The notes: generated from the letters alone by a model not told the origin. A stretch of 64,000 nucleotides of DNA from Candidatus Paceibacterota bacterium (GCA_035530615.1 DATKUL010000002.1:884322-948321); one strand, 5' to 3'; shown: positions 7,854 to 16,878, counted from the first letter of the stretch. Program-made: numbers and translations.

Positions 7854-8131
7854 CTCTCCGTAGGTTTGACCCCTCGTGCATTTGCTCGTCGCGCACCGTA
7901 CGAGGCCCATGCTGCGATATCAGAGGCAATATCTGATGAGGGTATCGCGTTGGCCGAATCCACGTTCTCCTGACGAATCCGATCCAGTACTTCCATTCGA
8001 TCAATGCGAACTTGCTTCGGTGCCTCAATGCCAAGTTTGACCCGGCCGTTCGAGGACACAGAGACGACAGTGAGAACGATGTCCTCTCCGATGAGGATCT
8101 TCTGTCCGACTTCACGAGTTAGCGTCAACAT
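7850..8131 (-). CDS. csrA: Carbon storage regulator CsrA
   Basis: The first 60 residues are a standard CsrA RNA-binding domain, MLTLTREVGQKILIGEDIVL, then VKLGIEAPKQVRIDR with the key VxIxR-type strand. It has an unusually long C-terminal tail of about 30 residues (IPSSDIASDIAAWASYGARR) beyond the usual 61-75. CsrA dimers bind GGA in hairpin loops and near start codons to block translation. fliW, encoding its antagonist, lies 6 bp upstream, and flagellin is in the same cluster: the three parts of the CsrA-FliW-flagellin feedback loop known from Bacillus. Candidate target hairpins are listed at 14956, 23221, 31595 and 35895. Confidence 0.96.
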   Translation of the reverse strand: MLTLTREVGQKILIGEDIVLTVVSVSSNGRVKLGIEAPKQVRIDRMEVLDRIRQENVDSANAIPSSDIASDIAAWASYGARRANARGVKPTES

Positions 8132-8137
8132 GGGAGT

Positions 8138-8605
8138 TCAGTCGTCCCGATCAAGGGGAAACGGGGCCCTCACGGGCCAACCGAATTCCCGCTCGCTCAC
8201 ATTGGGAACCAACTGATCGGCCAGGCCGGTCCGGCGGTTGACGACAATGGGAGAATACAAATTCGCCGTGGATTTCCATAGCGGATCGCGGGGATGAATG
8301 ATCGCGAGCAGTGCCAAGTCATCAGGATCGAACAAGCCGAGTTCTTCGATCATCGCATCGTCGATCTTAATGTCGTAGTCCTGCCACAGGAACTTAGGCG
8401 ACATGACCAACAAGGTGAGATCATTTAACAACTCGCCGCCGTGTAAATGAAGCGAGTCAGTGCAGCGAAGGCGCGCAAAAATCGCCGGTGTCTCCTCGAC
8501 CAACGGTTCGACGACGAAATGACGCGCGCCCTTGAAACCTGGCATGTCGTGTTGGAGAGTCAAGTCCATCCGTGTAATCGAGATTGGGGAACTAGCGGTT
8601 TTCAT
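8138..8605 (-). CDS. fliW: Flagellar assembly factor FliW
   Basis: This is a 155-residue FliW-type beta-barrel. Recognisable are DMPGFKGARHFVVEPL near the N-terminus, FLWQDYDIKIDDAMIEELGL in the middle and ANLYSPIVVNRRTGLADQLV, the conserved N-L-x-x-P-I-V-V-N motif. FliW binds flagellin in the cytoplasm; when flagellin is exported, free FliW captures CsrA and relieves translation. Its position directly before csrA is the usual arrangement. The start is ATG at 8605, downstream of flgL by 33 bp. It is longer at the N-terminus by a few residues than typical. Confidence 0.92.
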   Translation of the reverse strand: MKTASSPISITRMDLTLQHDMPGFKGARHFVVEPLVEETPAIFARLRCTDSLHLHGGELLNDLTLLVMSPKFLWQDYDIKIDDAMIEELGLFDPDDLALLAIIHPRDPLWKSTANLYSPIVVNRRTGLADQLVPNVSEREFGWPVRAPFPLDRDD

Positions 8606-8638
8606 GTAGCGCTCCCTTTAGTCAGTAATTGTTGAACA

Positions 8639-9535
8639 TTACAAGAACTTTACGAGGGTTTCGGGAATAGCTCGCGACACCGCCCAAAGAGCGGCTTGGT
8701 AGCTAGTTGTCTCCAAGGAAAGTTGCGTCGCAGCAGTTGCTACATTCACATTTTCAAGATTGGCCTGGTTGGATTGAACGTTGGCAATCTGAATGGTAAG
8801 GGCCGAAGAAGCACTGGACACCATTTGCGAGGCACTGCCCAAGGCGGCGGCGCTCTGTTGTGCACCCGAGATCACATTCTCCAAGGCGTTGAGTGCCGAC
8901 GAAATATTCGCCGACGTCGGCGCTCCAGAGAGGAGGGCGGCGACGGCGCTTGACAAGGTGGCGAAGGCATTTGATGCGCCAACTCCAAAGATCGCTGTCC
9001 CCACCACCGAAAGGTTGACGCTCTGACCTACACCCGACCCCGGCCCGATCACCGTTGACGGGCTATCGTTATTGCCTAGGAAGTTACCGGTTGCATCGTA
9101 AGCCTGGGGGGAAGCCGAAGTCCCAGCAAAGATCGCCCGACCCGCATATTGCGTATTAGACAGCGAGAGCAGATTGGCGGAGATTCCCTTCAACTCGGTA
9201 CCCAGAGCCGAGTAAGTGATGGGACTCTGAACACCTTGGTTGGCCGCCTGAAGCAGAATTGAACGTGCTGACTGTAGGGCCCCGAGCACATTATTGGCCG
9301 TGCTATTCGCGATACCAAGCCATGACGTGGCGGCGTCCACATTGGTCTGCCAACTCGTCAACTGCTTTGCCTGACTCGAGAGCATCAACACGTGGGTGAC
9401 CGCAGCGGGATTATCGGAGGGCTTGTTGAGCACCCGACCCGACGCGAGTTGCATCTGCAATTCGGCAATATTGTTAGCCTGCGCCGTTATTTGTCCCGTG
9501 AGAGTCTGAATGAGCGCATCGTTTGAAATGAACAT
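8639..9535 (-). CDS. flgL: Flagellar hook-associated protein 3 (hook-filament junction)
   Basis: The 298-residue protein resembles flagellin at both ends: an N-terminal helix with LQMQLASGRVLNKPSDNPAA and a C-terminal helix with NVNVATAATQLSLETTSYQAAL. These are the D0/D1 coiled coils that polymerise at the hook-filament junction. It is exported by the flagellar type III apparatus and has no Sec signal. It follows flgK by 2 bp, as in most flagellar systems, and precedes fliW. The terminal residues AIPETLVKFL match the usual short tail. Confidence 0.94.
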   Translation of the reverse strand: MFISNDALIQTLTGQITAQANNIAELQMQLASGRVLNKPSDNPAAVTHVLMLSSQAKQLTSWQTNVDAATSWLGIANSTANNVLGALQSARSILLQAANQGVQSPITYSALGTELKGISANLLSLSNTQYAGRAIFAGTSASPQAYDATGNFLGNNDSPSTVIGPGSGVGQSVNLSVVGTAIFGVGASNAFATLSSAVAALLSGAPTSANISSALNALENVISGAQQSAAALGSASQMVSSASSALTIQIANVQSNQANLENVNVATAATQLSLETTSYQAALWAVSRAIPETLVKFL

Positions 9536-9537
9536 TT

Positions 9538-10995
9538 TTAGACCGCCGCAAGTAGGGATTGGAAAGTGATCGTGATGGCGCTCACGACCTTGGCCATCGC
9601 TTGGAAGGCATTCTGCGCAGCCAGAATGTCTATCTCCTGAGCGTTCTGATTGACTCCCGAAATCGAGGAGAGGCTGTTCGCTGCAGTCGTCGCCATTTTG
9701 GATGCTGCCGAAGAGGTCGCCGATGCATTGGTCGCCTCAGTGCCGAGCACCCCGATCATCTTCCGATAGTTGATGTCGGGACCGGTCGCAGATGAGGCAA
9801 GTGCCGCCATCGCCTGAGCGTTCGTGCCATCGAAGGTCGGCGTCCCTATGACGTTTGAGTTCCCTGGCCCAGGTGCCGAGGCAGTAGCGATGAGCGAAGG
9901 ATCAGTCAATAAAGCTGGAGAGACTGCAATGGTGGCTGCGGAGTTGAAGCCGCCGGAACTGGTGGTGTAGGTGCCCGAGGATCCACCACTTACGAAAATG
10001 TTAGGCAAGATCGTGCCCGCCCACGCCCCCGCGATGGCCGACCCGGGGTCGCCCTTCGCGTTCATACCGTTCGCCTGCAGCGCATTAATGCCGGTGGCCA
10101 GCGAGTCCGCCACCGAATTGAGTTGATTCTCATATGAGGGAATCACAAAATTAACCGCCGCCACGTTGGCGCCGATGAGACCTCGTGCATTCACGGTGAC
10201 TCCATTGCCCGTCACAATACTCAGATTGGCACTCGCCGCTGAACCAGTGGCCGTAAGGGTCTGGGCAATGTTGCCTCCCACTAACTCCACACCATTGAGA
10301 TGAACCGAAAGGGCACCGTGGGCGCCCGCTGATGCAGTGACCCCGAGCAAGCCAGCCAACTGGTCGACCGCGGCAGTCCTCGTGCCGATCAGTGCGTTCA
10401 CATTCTGTCCGCCCGTCGTACCAGCAACAATGCCGACATTGAGTTGCGCCACCTGACCCAAGAGGCTATTCACCTGAGCGAGCGCTCCTCCATCATTAGC
10501 ACCCGAACCAAGTTGATTCTGCAGCGAGGACGACAATTGGCCCAACCTGCTGAAACTCCCGCTGATTGTCTGTGCCAGAGTCTGGGCAGCACCAATGACC
10601 GCTTGCTGGGATCCGATCTGATTCGCGTTGGTGGCCAGGGTCGACAGATCCGACCAGAGCGTAGCCAACTGTGAGGCGATCCCAGTCGCGCTGGGCTCAG
10701 GAAAGATTGATTCGATAGAGCCCATAATCTGGTTAGCCTGCGTGGCCCCTCCCAGAATCCCTTGCGCCGCCACATTGGCCGCGGCGTACACCGGGTCGGT
10801 CTGTTGACTGACCGACAAGATGGTGACCCCTTGGCCAACACCCAATGGTCCAGCAGCGAATTGGGCGGAAAGATTGACCTTCTGGGCGGCATAACCAGGC
10901 GTCGTGGCGTTGGCCAAGTTGTTCGACGCGGTATTGATCTTCGCAAGAGCGGCAGCAAGTCCGCTGGCTGCGATCGACAGACCCATGTCACTCAT
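9538..10995 (-). CDS. flgK: Flagellar hook-associated protein 1
   Basis: The 485-residue protein begins MSDMGLSIAASGLAAALAKI followed by NTASNNLANATTPGYAAQKV, the rod/hook-family N-terminal helix with the NNLANxxTPGY motif. It ends with SSISGVNQNAQEIDILAAQN and FQAMAKVVSAITITFQSLLA, the matching C-terminal helix. The middle is an extended beta-rich domain. FlgK joins hook to filament and is chaperoned by FlgN, whose gene overlaps its start by 4 bp. It is exported by the type III apparatus. Confidence 0.95.
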   Translation of the reverse strand: MSDMGLSIAASGLAAALAKINTASNNLANATTPGYAAQKVNLSAQFAAGPLGVGQGVTILSVSQQTDPVYAAANVAAQGILGGATQANQIMGSIESIFPEPSATGIASQLATLWSDLSTLATNANQIGSQQAVIGAAQTLAQTISGSFSRLGQLSSSLQNQLGSGANDGGALAQVNSLLGQVAQLNVGIVAGTTGGQNVNALIGTRTAAVDQLAGLLGVTASAGAHGALSVHLNGVELVGGNIAQTLTATGSAASANLSIVTGNGVTVNARGLIGANVAAVNFVIPSYENQLNSVADSLATGINALQANGMNAKGDPGSAIAGAWAGTILPNIFVSGGSSGTYTTSSGGFNSAATIAVSPALLTDPSLIATASAPGPGNSNVIGTPTFDGTNAQAMAALASSATGPDINYRKMIGVLGTEATNASATSSAASKMATTAANSLSSISGVNQNAQEIDILAAQNAFQAMAKVVSAITITFQSLLAAV

Positions 10996-11504
10996 AGCGC
11001 ACCCTCCACGAGCACTCCGCTCCTAGACATACTTCGACCGTAAGTCGCGCCACCATCGGCACGCAGGAACGCCAGAGCCTCGCCCGTCAGTACGACGCGT
11101 CGGCCCAGAGCCTCGTTCATGGAGTTGGCCAAGGTCTGAATCTCCGTCACAGCCCCTATAAGTGCCCGACGCAGGTCCAGTAACACTTCGCTCCACCCTC
11201 CGCTGGTGTGTGTCGCCAACTCTTCAAGACGAAGCGCCGGGTCCAATTCAAAGTGGTCGGCTACCAAAACCATGGCCGATGAACGGACCAACTCTTCAAG
11301 GCGCAGAGATTCGTAGGCGATCTCTATTTCTCGGACGGCGGTAAGGATGGACGGACTCTGATCGGCCGTAGCCAGTGCTCCCAGCACGGTCAACCGATAA
11401 CGAAGCACGGCCAATAACTCAAGGTCACGTTCAAGCGCCTCCACCAATGCAGAAAGAAGATCATCTAGGTCCACTTGAAGAATTAACGACCCCAACGGGT
11501 TCAA
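10992..11504 (-). CDS. flgN: FlgN-type export chaperone
   Basis: This encodes up to 170 residues, almost wholly helical, with the position and build of FlgN (LDDLLSALVEALERDLELLA, later SMNEALGRRVVLTGEALAFL). FlgN keeps FlgK and FlgL unfolded for export, and both genes follow directly. The longest frame uses TTG at 11504, but a FliA-like promoter occupies 11483-11510, inside that 5' end. GTG at 11472-11474 (Val-11, then DLDDLL) falls close to the predicted transcription start, so the real product may be about 160 residues from a leaderless message. Similarity is structural rather than by exact motif. Confidence 0.75.
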   Translation of the reverse strand: MNPLGSLILQVDLDDLLSALVEALERDLELLAVLRYRLTVLGALATADQSPSILTAVREIEIAYESLRLEELVRSSAMVLVADHFELDPALRLEELATHTSGGWSEVLLDLRRALIGAVTEIQTLANSMNEALGRRVVLTGEALAFLRADGGATYGRSMSRSGVLVEGAL

Positions 11505-11510
11505 AATTGA
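11483..11510 (-). promoter_or_regulatory. FliA-type promoter for flgN-flgK-flgL
   Basis: On the minus strand TCAA (11510-11507), 16 nt, then GTCGTTAA (11490-11483). It matches the other five sites in this cluster in both blocks and in the 16-nt spacer. The expected start of transcription is about 11476, next to a GTG in the flgN frame, which suggests a leaderless start. Confidence 0.7.
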
Positions 11511-11755
11511 GGGTCGGACTGACTATCTTCGCTCCCCTTCTCCCCTCCAGCCAGAGCCTGAATTCGCGCATAGTGGAGCGCGACTCCTGATACCAACCAG
11601 ACCAATGTGCCGATCAGGCCAAGAGCCATGGCAAGACGGGCAAGAACCACGATCGGAGATAGACCCTGAGTGAGCATCTCTATAAAGCTGGGCAAGAGGA
11701 TGATGAAAGCCAGTACTACGATGATGAGCGGCCGGAGTCTGCGAACGTCAATCAC
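11501..11755 (-). CDS. Small two-helix membrane protein of the flagellar operon
   Basis: The 84-residue protein has two clear membrane helices (LIIVVLAFIILLPSFIEMLT and LARLAMALGLIGTLVWLVSG), a basic N-terminus and an acidic, Gly/Ser-rich tail. I do not recognise a family. It sits between the flhF-like gene (23 bp upstream) and flgN (4-bp overlap), so it is part of the same transcript. Many actinobacterial and Gram-positive flagellar operons have a small membrane gene here. A role in anchoring or in export-gate assembly is only a guess. Confidence 0.65.
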   Translation of the reverse strand: MIDVRRLRPLIIVVLAFIILLPSFIEMLTQGLSPIVVLARLAMALGLIGTLVWLVSGVALHYARIQALAGGEKGSEDSQSDPQF

Positions 11756-11778
11756 GAAAGCGAGATAATCGTGGCCTT

Positions 11779-12804
11779 TCAGCGCTCGCCCTCCAACTTC
11801 GAGTTAAGCAAAAGCGCCACCCATTGCAGAGTCGAGGCCGGCGCACCATCCAGCAGAGCAATGGGCAAAGTCCCCATCAGTTCGCCTACCGAAGTAGTGC
11901 TGGTGAAACGAGACAAGGCCAGGGCGTCGATCCGACCCAACTGACCGTGCCATCGCTCGAAGTCCGCGCGCTTCGACGTCGCCGGTACGGCGCCAAGCAC
12001 ATAATCTGGCTCCAATTGGTCAATCCAGGTCGCCACCTGGTCTAGGTCACGCGAACGGAGCGAAGCCTCCACGACGAGCACGGTCATTTTCTTTGCGCTC
12101 CGACGTCGCAGAACTCGGGCCCGCAACGAAGCGGTCCGTTCGCCAACAATGAGATCAGAGGCAGTCAAGTCCAGATTTGCCACGACGTGCCCAGCCGCGG
12201 CAAGGGCTTCACGTCGTGAACCCACCACAACAACAAGTGAATCTGCCGCCATGGGAGCAGCAGCTGGCAATGTGGCCAGTGAACTGACCAATGCATCCAG
12301 GGTCTGGGCCTCGGGCAGGTAGTCACTAGGGACACCCAGAGCGGCAAGGCTCGCAGAGAGCCCCTCAACCTCTGCGACAGGGACGTCAATGGGCTGGACA
12401 CTTGGCGTCGGAGGCGGTGTCCGCTCCGTCGCTACTGCATCCACTAGGACCGCCTCAGCCTCAGCGAGCACTTTACTGAAATCACTTTCAAGGGCTAGAT
12501 CGGATCCGAGCGTCACCTCGTCCGTCGTCGCCTCAACCAAGTCGTCGAGGTGCGATAGGACCTCAGGTGTCGACTGCTCCTTTCGTCGTCTACGCAGATT
12601 CAAAGGTTCGGCACCCTCGGGCACGGTAAGACCAGCGACAAAGCTCTCTCTGGCAAAAAAGCCAAAGACCCCTCCGCGCCGTACCCTCCAACATCGGATG
12701 ACCACTTCGGTGCCGAGCTCCTGACGAGCCAGTTGTAGCGCCTCATCGTAAGTACGACCCTCGAACTCTTCAGAAGTGGCTTCAGGCCACGGTAGTAACT
12801 TCAC
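11779..12804 (-). CDS. flhF: FlhF-like protein lacking the GTPase P-loop
   Basis: The first 50 residues match the FlhF N-terminus (FEGRTYDEALQLARQELG, then TEVVIRCWRVRRGGVFGFFA), and the gene follows flhA with a 23-bp overlap, the normal flhF position. The central part is a linker rich in Asp, Glu and Pro. The C-terminal half should be the SRP-type GTPase, but where the G1 motif GxTGxGKT belongs (residues 191-200) the protein reads VVVVGSRREA, and no GKT/S, DTAGR or TKxD motif is found. It keeps alternating strands and helices. The 341-residue length is near normal. It has probably lost GTP hydrolysis and may act as a scaffold for pole placement or export-gate assembly. Confidence 0.7.
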   Translation of the reverse strand: MKLLPWPEATSEEFEGRTYDEALQLARQELGTEVVIRCWRVRRGGVFGFFARESFVAGLTVPEGAEPLNLRRRRKEQSTPEVLSHLDDLVEATTDEVTLGSDLALESDFSKVLAEAEAVLVDAVATERTPPPTPSVQPIDVPVAEVEGLSASLAALGVPSDYLPEAQTLDALVSSLATLPAAAPMAADSLVVVVGSRREALAAAGHVVANLDLTASDLIVGERTASLRARVLRRRSAKKMTVLVVEASLRSRDLDQVATWIDQLEPDYVLGAVPATSKRADFERWHGQLGRIDALALSRFTSTTSVGELMGTLPIALLDGAPASTLQWVALLLNSKLEGER

Positions 12805-14866
12805 GGTTCACACTCCCCACTAACGAGATCACCACACCAGATCCGATTTCACCCACGCCGACGACACCCATTCGCGGCAGGCTCGGCTTAAATAGCCGCC
12901 ACACAGCCGGACGTAGCCGCGTTGCGCACAGCAGGACGGGAATGTGAGCCGTGGCCTCCGCCTCAGAGAAAAGACCTCCGACATCACGCACAATAGCTTC
13001 GGCCTCGCCGGCAGGTATTCCCAAGCTTCGTCGGCCTCGCTCTCCGATGCGCAGGGAACCCAACAGACTCTGTTCAAGCGCGGGCGAGAACGTGATCACG
13101 GACAACTCGCCCTCCTTGTTGTATAGCGACCCAATCGTGGTAGCAAGAGCCAGGCGTGCAGCCTCCAATAGGCTATCGGCGTCCTTCTGCTGACTCCGCG
13201 CCTGTTCGGTCAGCGCCTCGATAATACGCACGAGATCGCGAACAGGGACCCCTTCGTCGAGCAACCCTCGCAGTACTCCCTGAACATCGCCTAATGTGAG
13301 ATTTACGGCAGCCATCTCCTCGAGCACGACGGGATTGGTCGCCTTCAAGGCGTCCAGCAGCAGCTTGGTGTCCTGACGAGATACCAGTTCTCCCGCGTGC
13401 TCACGCACGATTTCGGCAAGGTGGGTCGTGACGACAGCTGAACGGTCGACGACCGTGACCCCAGCCACCGCTGCCTGATGGCTCAGCCCAACCGGGATCC
13501 ATTTGGCTCGACCACCGAAGGCGGGGTCTCGCGTGTCTGTACCCGCGAGTCCTTCCAAGTTTTCACCGATGGCCAGTAGTTTTCCGCGCGGCGCTTGGCC
13601 CCTCGCCACCTCGATCCCATGAACTTTAATGGCATATTCAGCATTGGGCAGATCGAGATTATCTCTAGTGTGAACCCGGGGCATGACTACACCGAGTTCC
13701 ATGGCGACGTTGCGACGGAGCACCTTCACCCGATCCAGCAGATCGCCACCTCGTTCGGACTGAACTAGATCGATAAGGTCGATGCCGAGTTCCAGACTGA
13801 GTGGTTCCACTGCCATCCCCGCCGCCAGCGCGTCGGGAGACTCTTCGATCGCGGGCGGAGTCGTTGCCGGAGTTGATTGGCCCTCCGGCACGCCCTCCGC
13901 GACGTCCTTCGGCAGTCGACTGCCGAAAGTGAATACCAGGCCACCGACGAGAAGAAAGGGAAGTGCCGGCAAACCGGGAATAATCGCCAGTATCGCCATA
14001 ATCAGACCGGTCGCCCGCACAATTCTTCGGAAACGCGAAAGTTGCTTCACGACGTCGTAGCCCAGACCGTGCTCAGTGGCGCCCCGTGTCACGATGATGC
14101 CAGTTGCCAGTGAGAGCAGAAGGGCTGGGATCTGCGACACCAGACCATCTCCCACTGACAAAAGACTGTATGTGCTGATCGCCTCGGCGGGTGAAAGGTG
14201 GCGCTGGAAGACTCCGATAGCAAAGCCGCCGACCAGGTTGATCATCGTGATTACGATCGCGGCAATAGCATCACCTCGAACAAACTTGGAGGCTCCGTCC
14301 ATGGCACCGTAAAAGTCCGCTTCATCGGCGATCTCACGCCGGCGTCGATGGGCTTCATGTTCGTCGATGGCCCCCGAAGCGCGATCCGCGTCGATGGCCA
14401 TCTGCTTGCCCGGCATCGCATCAAGGGTGAAACGCGCCGCCACTTCGGCGACCCGACCCGAGCCCGAGGTGATTACCACAAACTGGATGATGATCAGAAT
14501 GAAGAAGACCACCAGACCCACAACGATCGAACCACCAATGACGAAGTGGCCAAAACTCGACACCACGATCCCTGCATATCCATTCAACAGGACCTGACGA
14601 GTCACTGCGACGTTGAGCGCCAGACGGAACATGGTCGCCAACAGCACCAAAGTGGGAAAGACCGAAAATTCGAGGGGTTTCTTCACCTGCATGGCCGTCA
14701 ACAGGACCAACACAGATCCGGTGATGTTCGCTGTAATGAGCATATCAATCACGAAAGTTGGCAGGGGAATAATCAGCACCACCACGATGGCGACGACGGA
14801 GAGAGGAACCGCCGTGTAGGTGAACTGCTCCCACCGACTTGATTTAATCATCAGAGGTTTAGCCAT
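12782..14866 (-). CDS. flhA: Flagellar export-gate protein FlhA
   Basis: This 694-residue protein has eight N-terminal membrane helices and a large cytoplasmic C-terminal domain. The FHIPEP signature is clear: MPGKQMAIDADRASGAIDEH, then RRREIADEADFYGAMDGASK. FlhA forms the nonameric ring that docks chaperone-substrate complexes and uses proton motive force for export. It overlaps the flhF-like gene by 23 bp. A FliA-like promoter and a leader hairpin lie in the 165-bp gap between it and flhB, so it can be transcribed separately from the genes upstream. Confidence 0.97.
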   Translation of the reverse strand: MAKPLMIKSSRWEQFTYTAVPLSVVAIVVVLIIPLPTFVIDMLITANITGSVLVLLTAMQVKKPLEFSVFPTLVLLATMFRLALNVAVTRQVLLNGYAGIVVSSFGHFVIGGSIVVGLVVFFILIIIQFVVITSGSGRVAEVAARFTLDAMPGKQMAIDADRASGAIDEHEAHRRRREIADEADFYGAMDGASKFVRGDAIAAIVITMINLVGGFAIGVFQRHLSPAEAISTYSLLSVGDGLVSQIPALLLSLATGIIVTRGATEHGLGYDVVKQLSRFRRIVRATGLIMAILAIIPGLPALPFLLVGGLVFTFGSRLPKDVAEGVPEGQSTPATTPPAIEESPDALAAGMAVEPLSLELGIDLIDLVQSERGGDLLDRVKVLRRNVAMELGVVMPRVHTRDNLDLPNAEYAIKVHGIEVARGQAPRGKLLAIGENLEGLAGTDTRDPAFGGRAKWIPVGLSHQAAVAGVTVVDRSAVVTTHLAEIVREHAGELVSRQDTKLLLDALKATNPVVLEEMAAVNLTLGDVQGVLRGLLDEGVPVRDLVRIIEALTEQARSQQKDADSLLEAARLALATTIGSLYNKEGELSVITFSPALEQSLLGSLRIGERGRRSLGIPAGEAEAIVRDVGGLFSEAEATAHIPVLLCATRLRPAVWRLFKPSLPRMGVVGVGEIGSGVVISLVGSVNREVTTVA

Positions 14867-14955
14867 GTAATAATCCGACAGGACGGACAGGATAGAACTT
14901 CATGGGATCCTCCATGGACTTTTCTCGTACATCACGTCCGTCCATGGACTTGCCA

Positions 14956-14970
14956 GCGCCTTCCTGGCGC
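14956..14970 (-). promoter_or_regulatory. 5'-end hairpin with GGA loop in flhA leader
   Basis: On the minus strand GCGCC-AGGAA-GGCGC forms a 5-bp stem with GGA in a 5-nt loop. It starts 9 nt after the -10 block, at the predicted first bases of the message. GGA in a hairpin loop is the CsrA recognition element. The later leader also contains GGAGGAUC just before the flhA start codon. CsrA binding is inferred. Confidence 0.5.
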
Positions 14971-14978
14971 ACACTACT

Positions 14979-15006
14979 TCTACGTCCCAGGCATCAATTA
15001 AGTTGA
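14979..15006 (-). promoter_or_regulatory. FliA-type promoter upstream of flhA
   Basis: On the minus strand TCAA (15006-15003), 16 nt, then GACGTAGA (14986-14979). It lies in the only sizeable gap between flhB and flhA. The predicted start is near 14971, leaving a leader of about 105 nt that holds two copies of the palindromic decamer GTCCATGGA. Confidence 0.65.
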
Positions 15007-15031
15007 GAGGCCGCGGGAGTAAAGTTCACCA

Positions 15032-16117
15032 TCAACCAACCATCTGATGCACGTCGCGATAGACCCGCGCCGTCGGCGAGAGTGAATAAACGAAGGCCAA
15101 CAACTGAGCCACCGCCGTGTAAAGCCCAGGCGGAACGACATCGTCCACCTCACACGAGGCGTGCAGTGCACGGGCGAGGATCGGATTCTCTACAAGAACC
15201 ACCCCGCACCGACGCGCGTGTTCGCGGATCGCGATGGCGTTGAAATCAGCACCCTTAGCCACCACCCGTGGTGCGCGGTCCCTCTGGCGATCGTACGCGA
15301 TTGCCACCGCGAAGTGTGTGGGATTGGTTACCACTGCGTCAGCGCGAGCTACTGCGGCCATCATATGCATGCGAGAAAGTTGCCGAGCCTTGTTGCGAAG
15401 AGTCTGGCGAACCTCGGGGTTTCCGTCGCTCTCGCGGCGTTCATTCCTCACCTCTTGCTTGGTCATGCGCAGATCCTGGTTATGTGTGCGCCGCAGGAAG
15501 AAGTAGTCAGCCCCGGCGATCACCAATGACAATCCCCCGATAAAACGCATGAGCCGCGACACCGTCGACTCCGTTGCGAGCAAGGTCGTCTGCAAGGGAA
15601 GAGTCGCACCACCAAGCACGCTGTGCACCAAATGATTCAAGATGCCATAGGAGACGACGGCGAGCACAGCTATCTTCAGTAACGTCTTGCCAAGCGTCCA
15701 GAACCCTTGGCTCGAGAAAAGGCGGTGCAGTCCGTTCTTCGGGGAGATACGTGAGAGTTGGAAGTTCAGGGCTTTGGGCGTGATGCGCAGACCCACCTGG
15801 GCGACGGCGAGGGCTAAACCGACCGCACTACCGACTAGCAATGTCGGCAGTGCCGCAAACGCAGCGGTTAGGAGTCCCTGACCCAGAATTGCGACCGCTC
15901 TGGCAGGATCGGGATGAGCCATCGCCTGGACCACATCCTGGACAAAGCCGTTGATGCGATTGACTGCCAGAGTTCCCATCCAAGGCAGCAGTAAAACCAC
16001 CGCCAACAGCGCAGCCCACCCGCCGATCTCAGGGGAACGGGCCACGCTGCCCTTCTCCCGCATCTCCTTTCGGTGTTTGGCAGTGCCCTTCTCTGTACGC
16101 GAAGACTTGTCGGCCAT
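15032..16117 (-). CDS. flhB: Flagellar export switch protein FlhB
   Basis: From the ATG at 16117 the product is 361 residues starting MADKSSRTEKGTAKHRKEMR. The frame remains open upstream for another 60 codons, but that part overlaps fliR and reads as nonsense. The start chosen overlaps the fliR stop as TAATG. Four membrane helices are followed by a cytoplasmic domain with the autocleavage motif NPTH in VVTNPTHFAVAIAYD. FlhB switches export from hook to filament substrates with FliK. The C-terminal domain (CGVVLVENPILARAL, DDVVPPGLYTAVAQLLAFVY) is canonical. Confidence 0.95.
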   Translation of the reverse strand: MADKSSRTEKGTAKHRKEMREKGSVARSPEIGGWAALLAVVLLLPWMGTLAVNRINGFVQDVVQAMAHPDPARAVAILGQGLLTAAFAALPTLLVGSAVGLALAVAQVGLRITPKALNFQLSRISPKNGLHRLFSSQGFWTLGKTLLKIAVLAVVSYGILNHLVHSVLGGATLPLQTTLLATESTVSRLMRFIGGLSLVIAGADYFFLRRTHNQDLRMTKQEVRNERRESDGNPEVRQTLRNKARQLSRMHMMAAVARADAVVTNPTHFAVAIAYDRQRDRAPRVVAKGADFNAIAIREHARRCGVVLVENPILARALHASCEVDDVVPPGLYTAVAQLLAFVYSLSPTARVYRDVHQMVG

Positions 16118-16878
16118 TATCGCCCTCCGACTAGTTGGCTCATCGCCCGTCCGACCAGAGTCACAATGTCGTTGGGAAGAGCCACAATGGCGACGCTGAC
16201 GCCGATGAGCGCCATGACGATTTGTAGTGGCATTCCAAAGACAAAGACATTGATCTGGGGGGCGGCTTTGGACAATAGGGCGAGCACGATCTGAGTACAA
16301 AAGAGTACGGCGATAAGGGGTGCCGCGATCTCCACCGCTGCCGCGAAGAAGATGACCACGTCGTCGGTGACAACCTGAGCCAGTGAACTCATCGTGGTCG
16401 GCGGAAGGCTCGTGCCCACTGCTTTGAATGAGGTCATGAAACCCTGCACGATGACATGGACGGCTCCGGTGGTGAAGAGGAGCGCGGTGAGCACCAGATT
16501 GTAGAACTGACCGAAAATCGATGCCTGTATCTGCGAGAGTGGGTCAATGGCCGGGGGAAGATTTATCCCCGAAAATAGGTCGATCAATCTTCCGGCGGCA
16601 ACCACCGTCGTCACGAAAAGTGAGACCACGTACCCAAGCACTATTCCCACCAACGCCTGGACAACGATCGCCACGAGAACCTGGGCGTTGGTCTCGGGCA
16701 GTCGATCGTGCTGCAACGTCCCCGCAGCATAGAAAGCCAACGCTCCCGCGAAGCCGATCTTCACCATCTTTGGAATCGAGGAGTTCGAGAACGGCGGGCA
16801 GATCGTCACCCACGCGATGGAGCGGACGAAGGCCAACACGAGCGCGACTATGAAATCAGCCGAGAGGGTGAAACTCAT
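16117..16878 (-). CDS. fliR: Flagellar export-gate protein FliR
   Basis: The 253-residue membrane protein starts at MSFTLSADFIVALV, with its ATG overlapping the fliQ stop as ATGA. A longer frame to 16953 runs into fliQ and is not used. Six or so hydrophobic segments and the family stretch RSIAWVTICPPFSNSSIPKM and PPAIDPLSQIQASIFGQFYN identify FliR. It forms the export gate with FliP and FliQ. Its stop overlaps the flhB start by one base, so fliQ, fliR and flhB are translationally coupled. Confidence 0.95.
   Translation of the reverse strand: MSFTLSADFIVALVLAFVRSIAWVTICPPFSNSSIPKMVKIGFAGALAFYAAGTLQHDRLPETNAQVLVAIVVQALVGIVLGYVVSLFVTTVVAAGRLIDLFSGINLPPAIDPLSQIQASIFGQFYNLVLTALLFTTGAVHVIVQGFMTSFKAVGTSLPPTTMSSLAQVVTDDVVIFFAAAVEIAAPLIAVLFCTQIVLALLSKAAPQINVFVFGMPLQIVMALIGVSVAIVALPNDIVTLVGRAMSQLVGGR

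Noticed and set aside
14198..14842. Long plus-strand frame opposite flhA
   Set aside because: It is antisense to the FHIPEP core, His/Asp-rich, and without a ribosome binding site or family; it is a codon-bias shadow.
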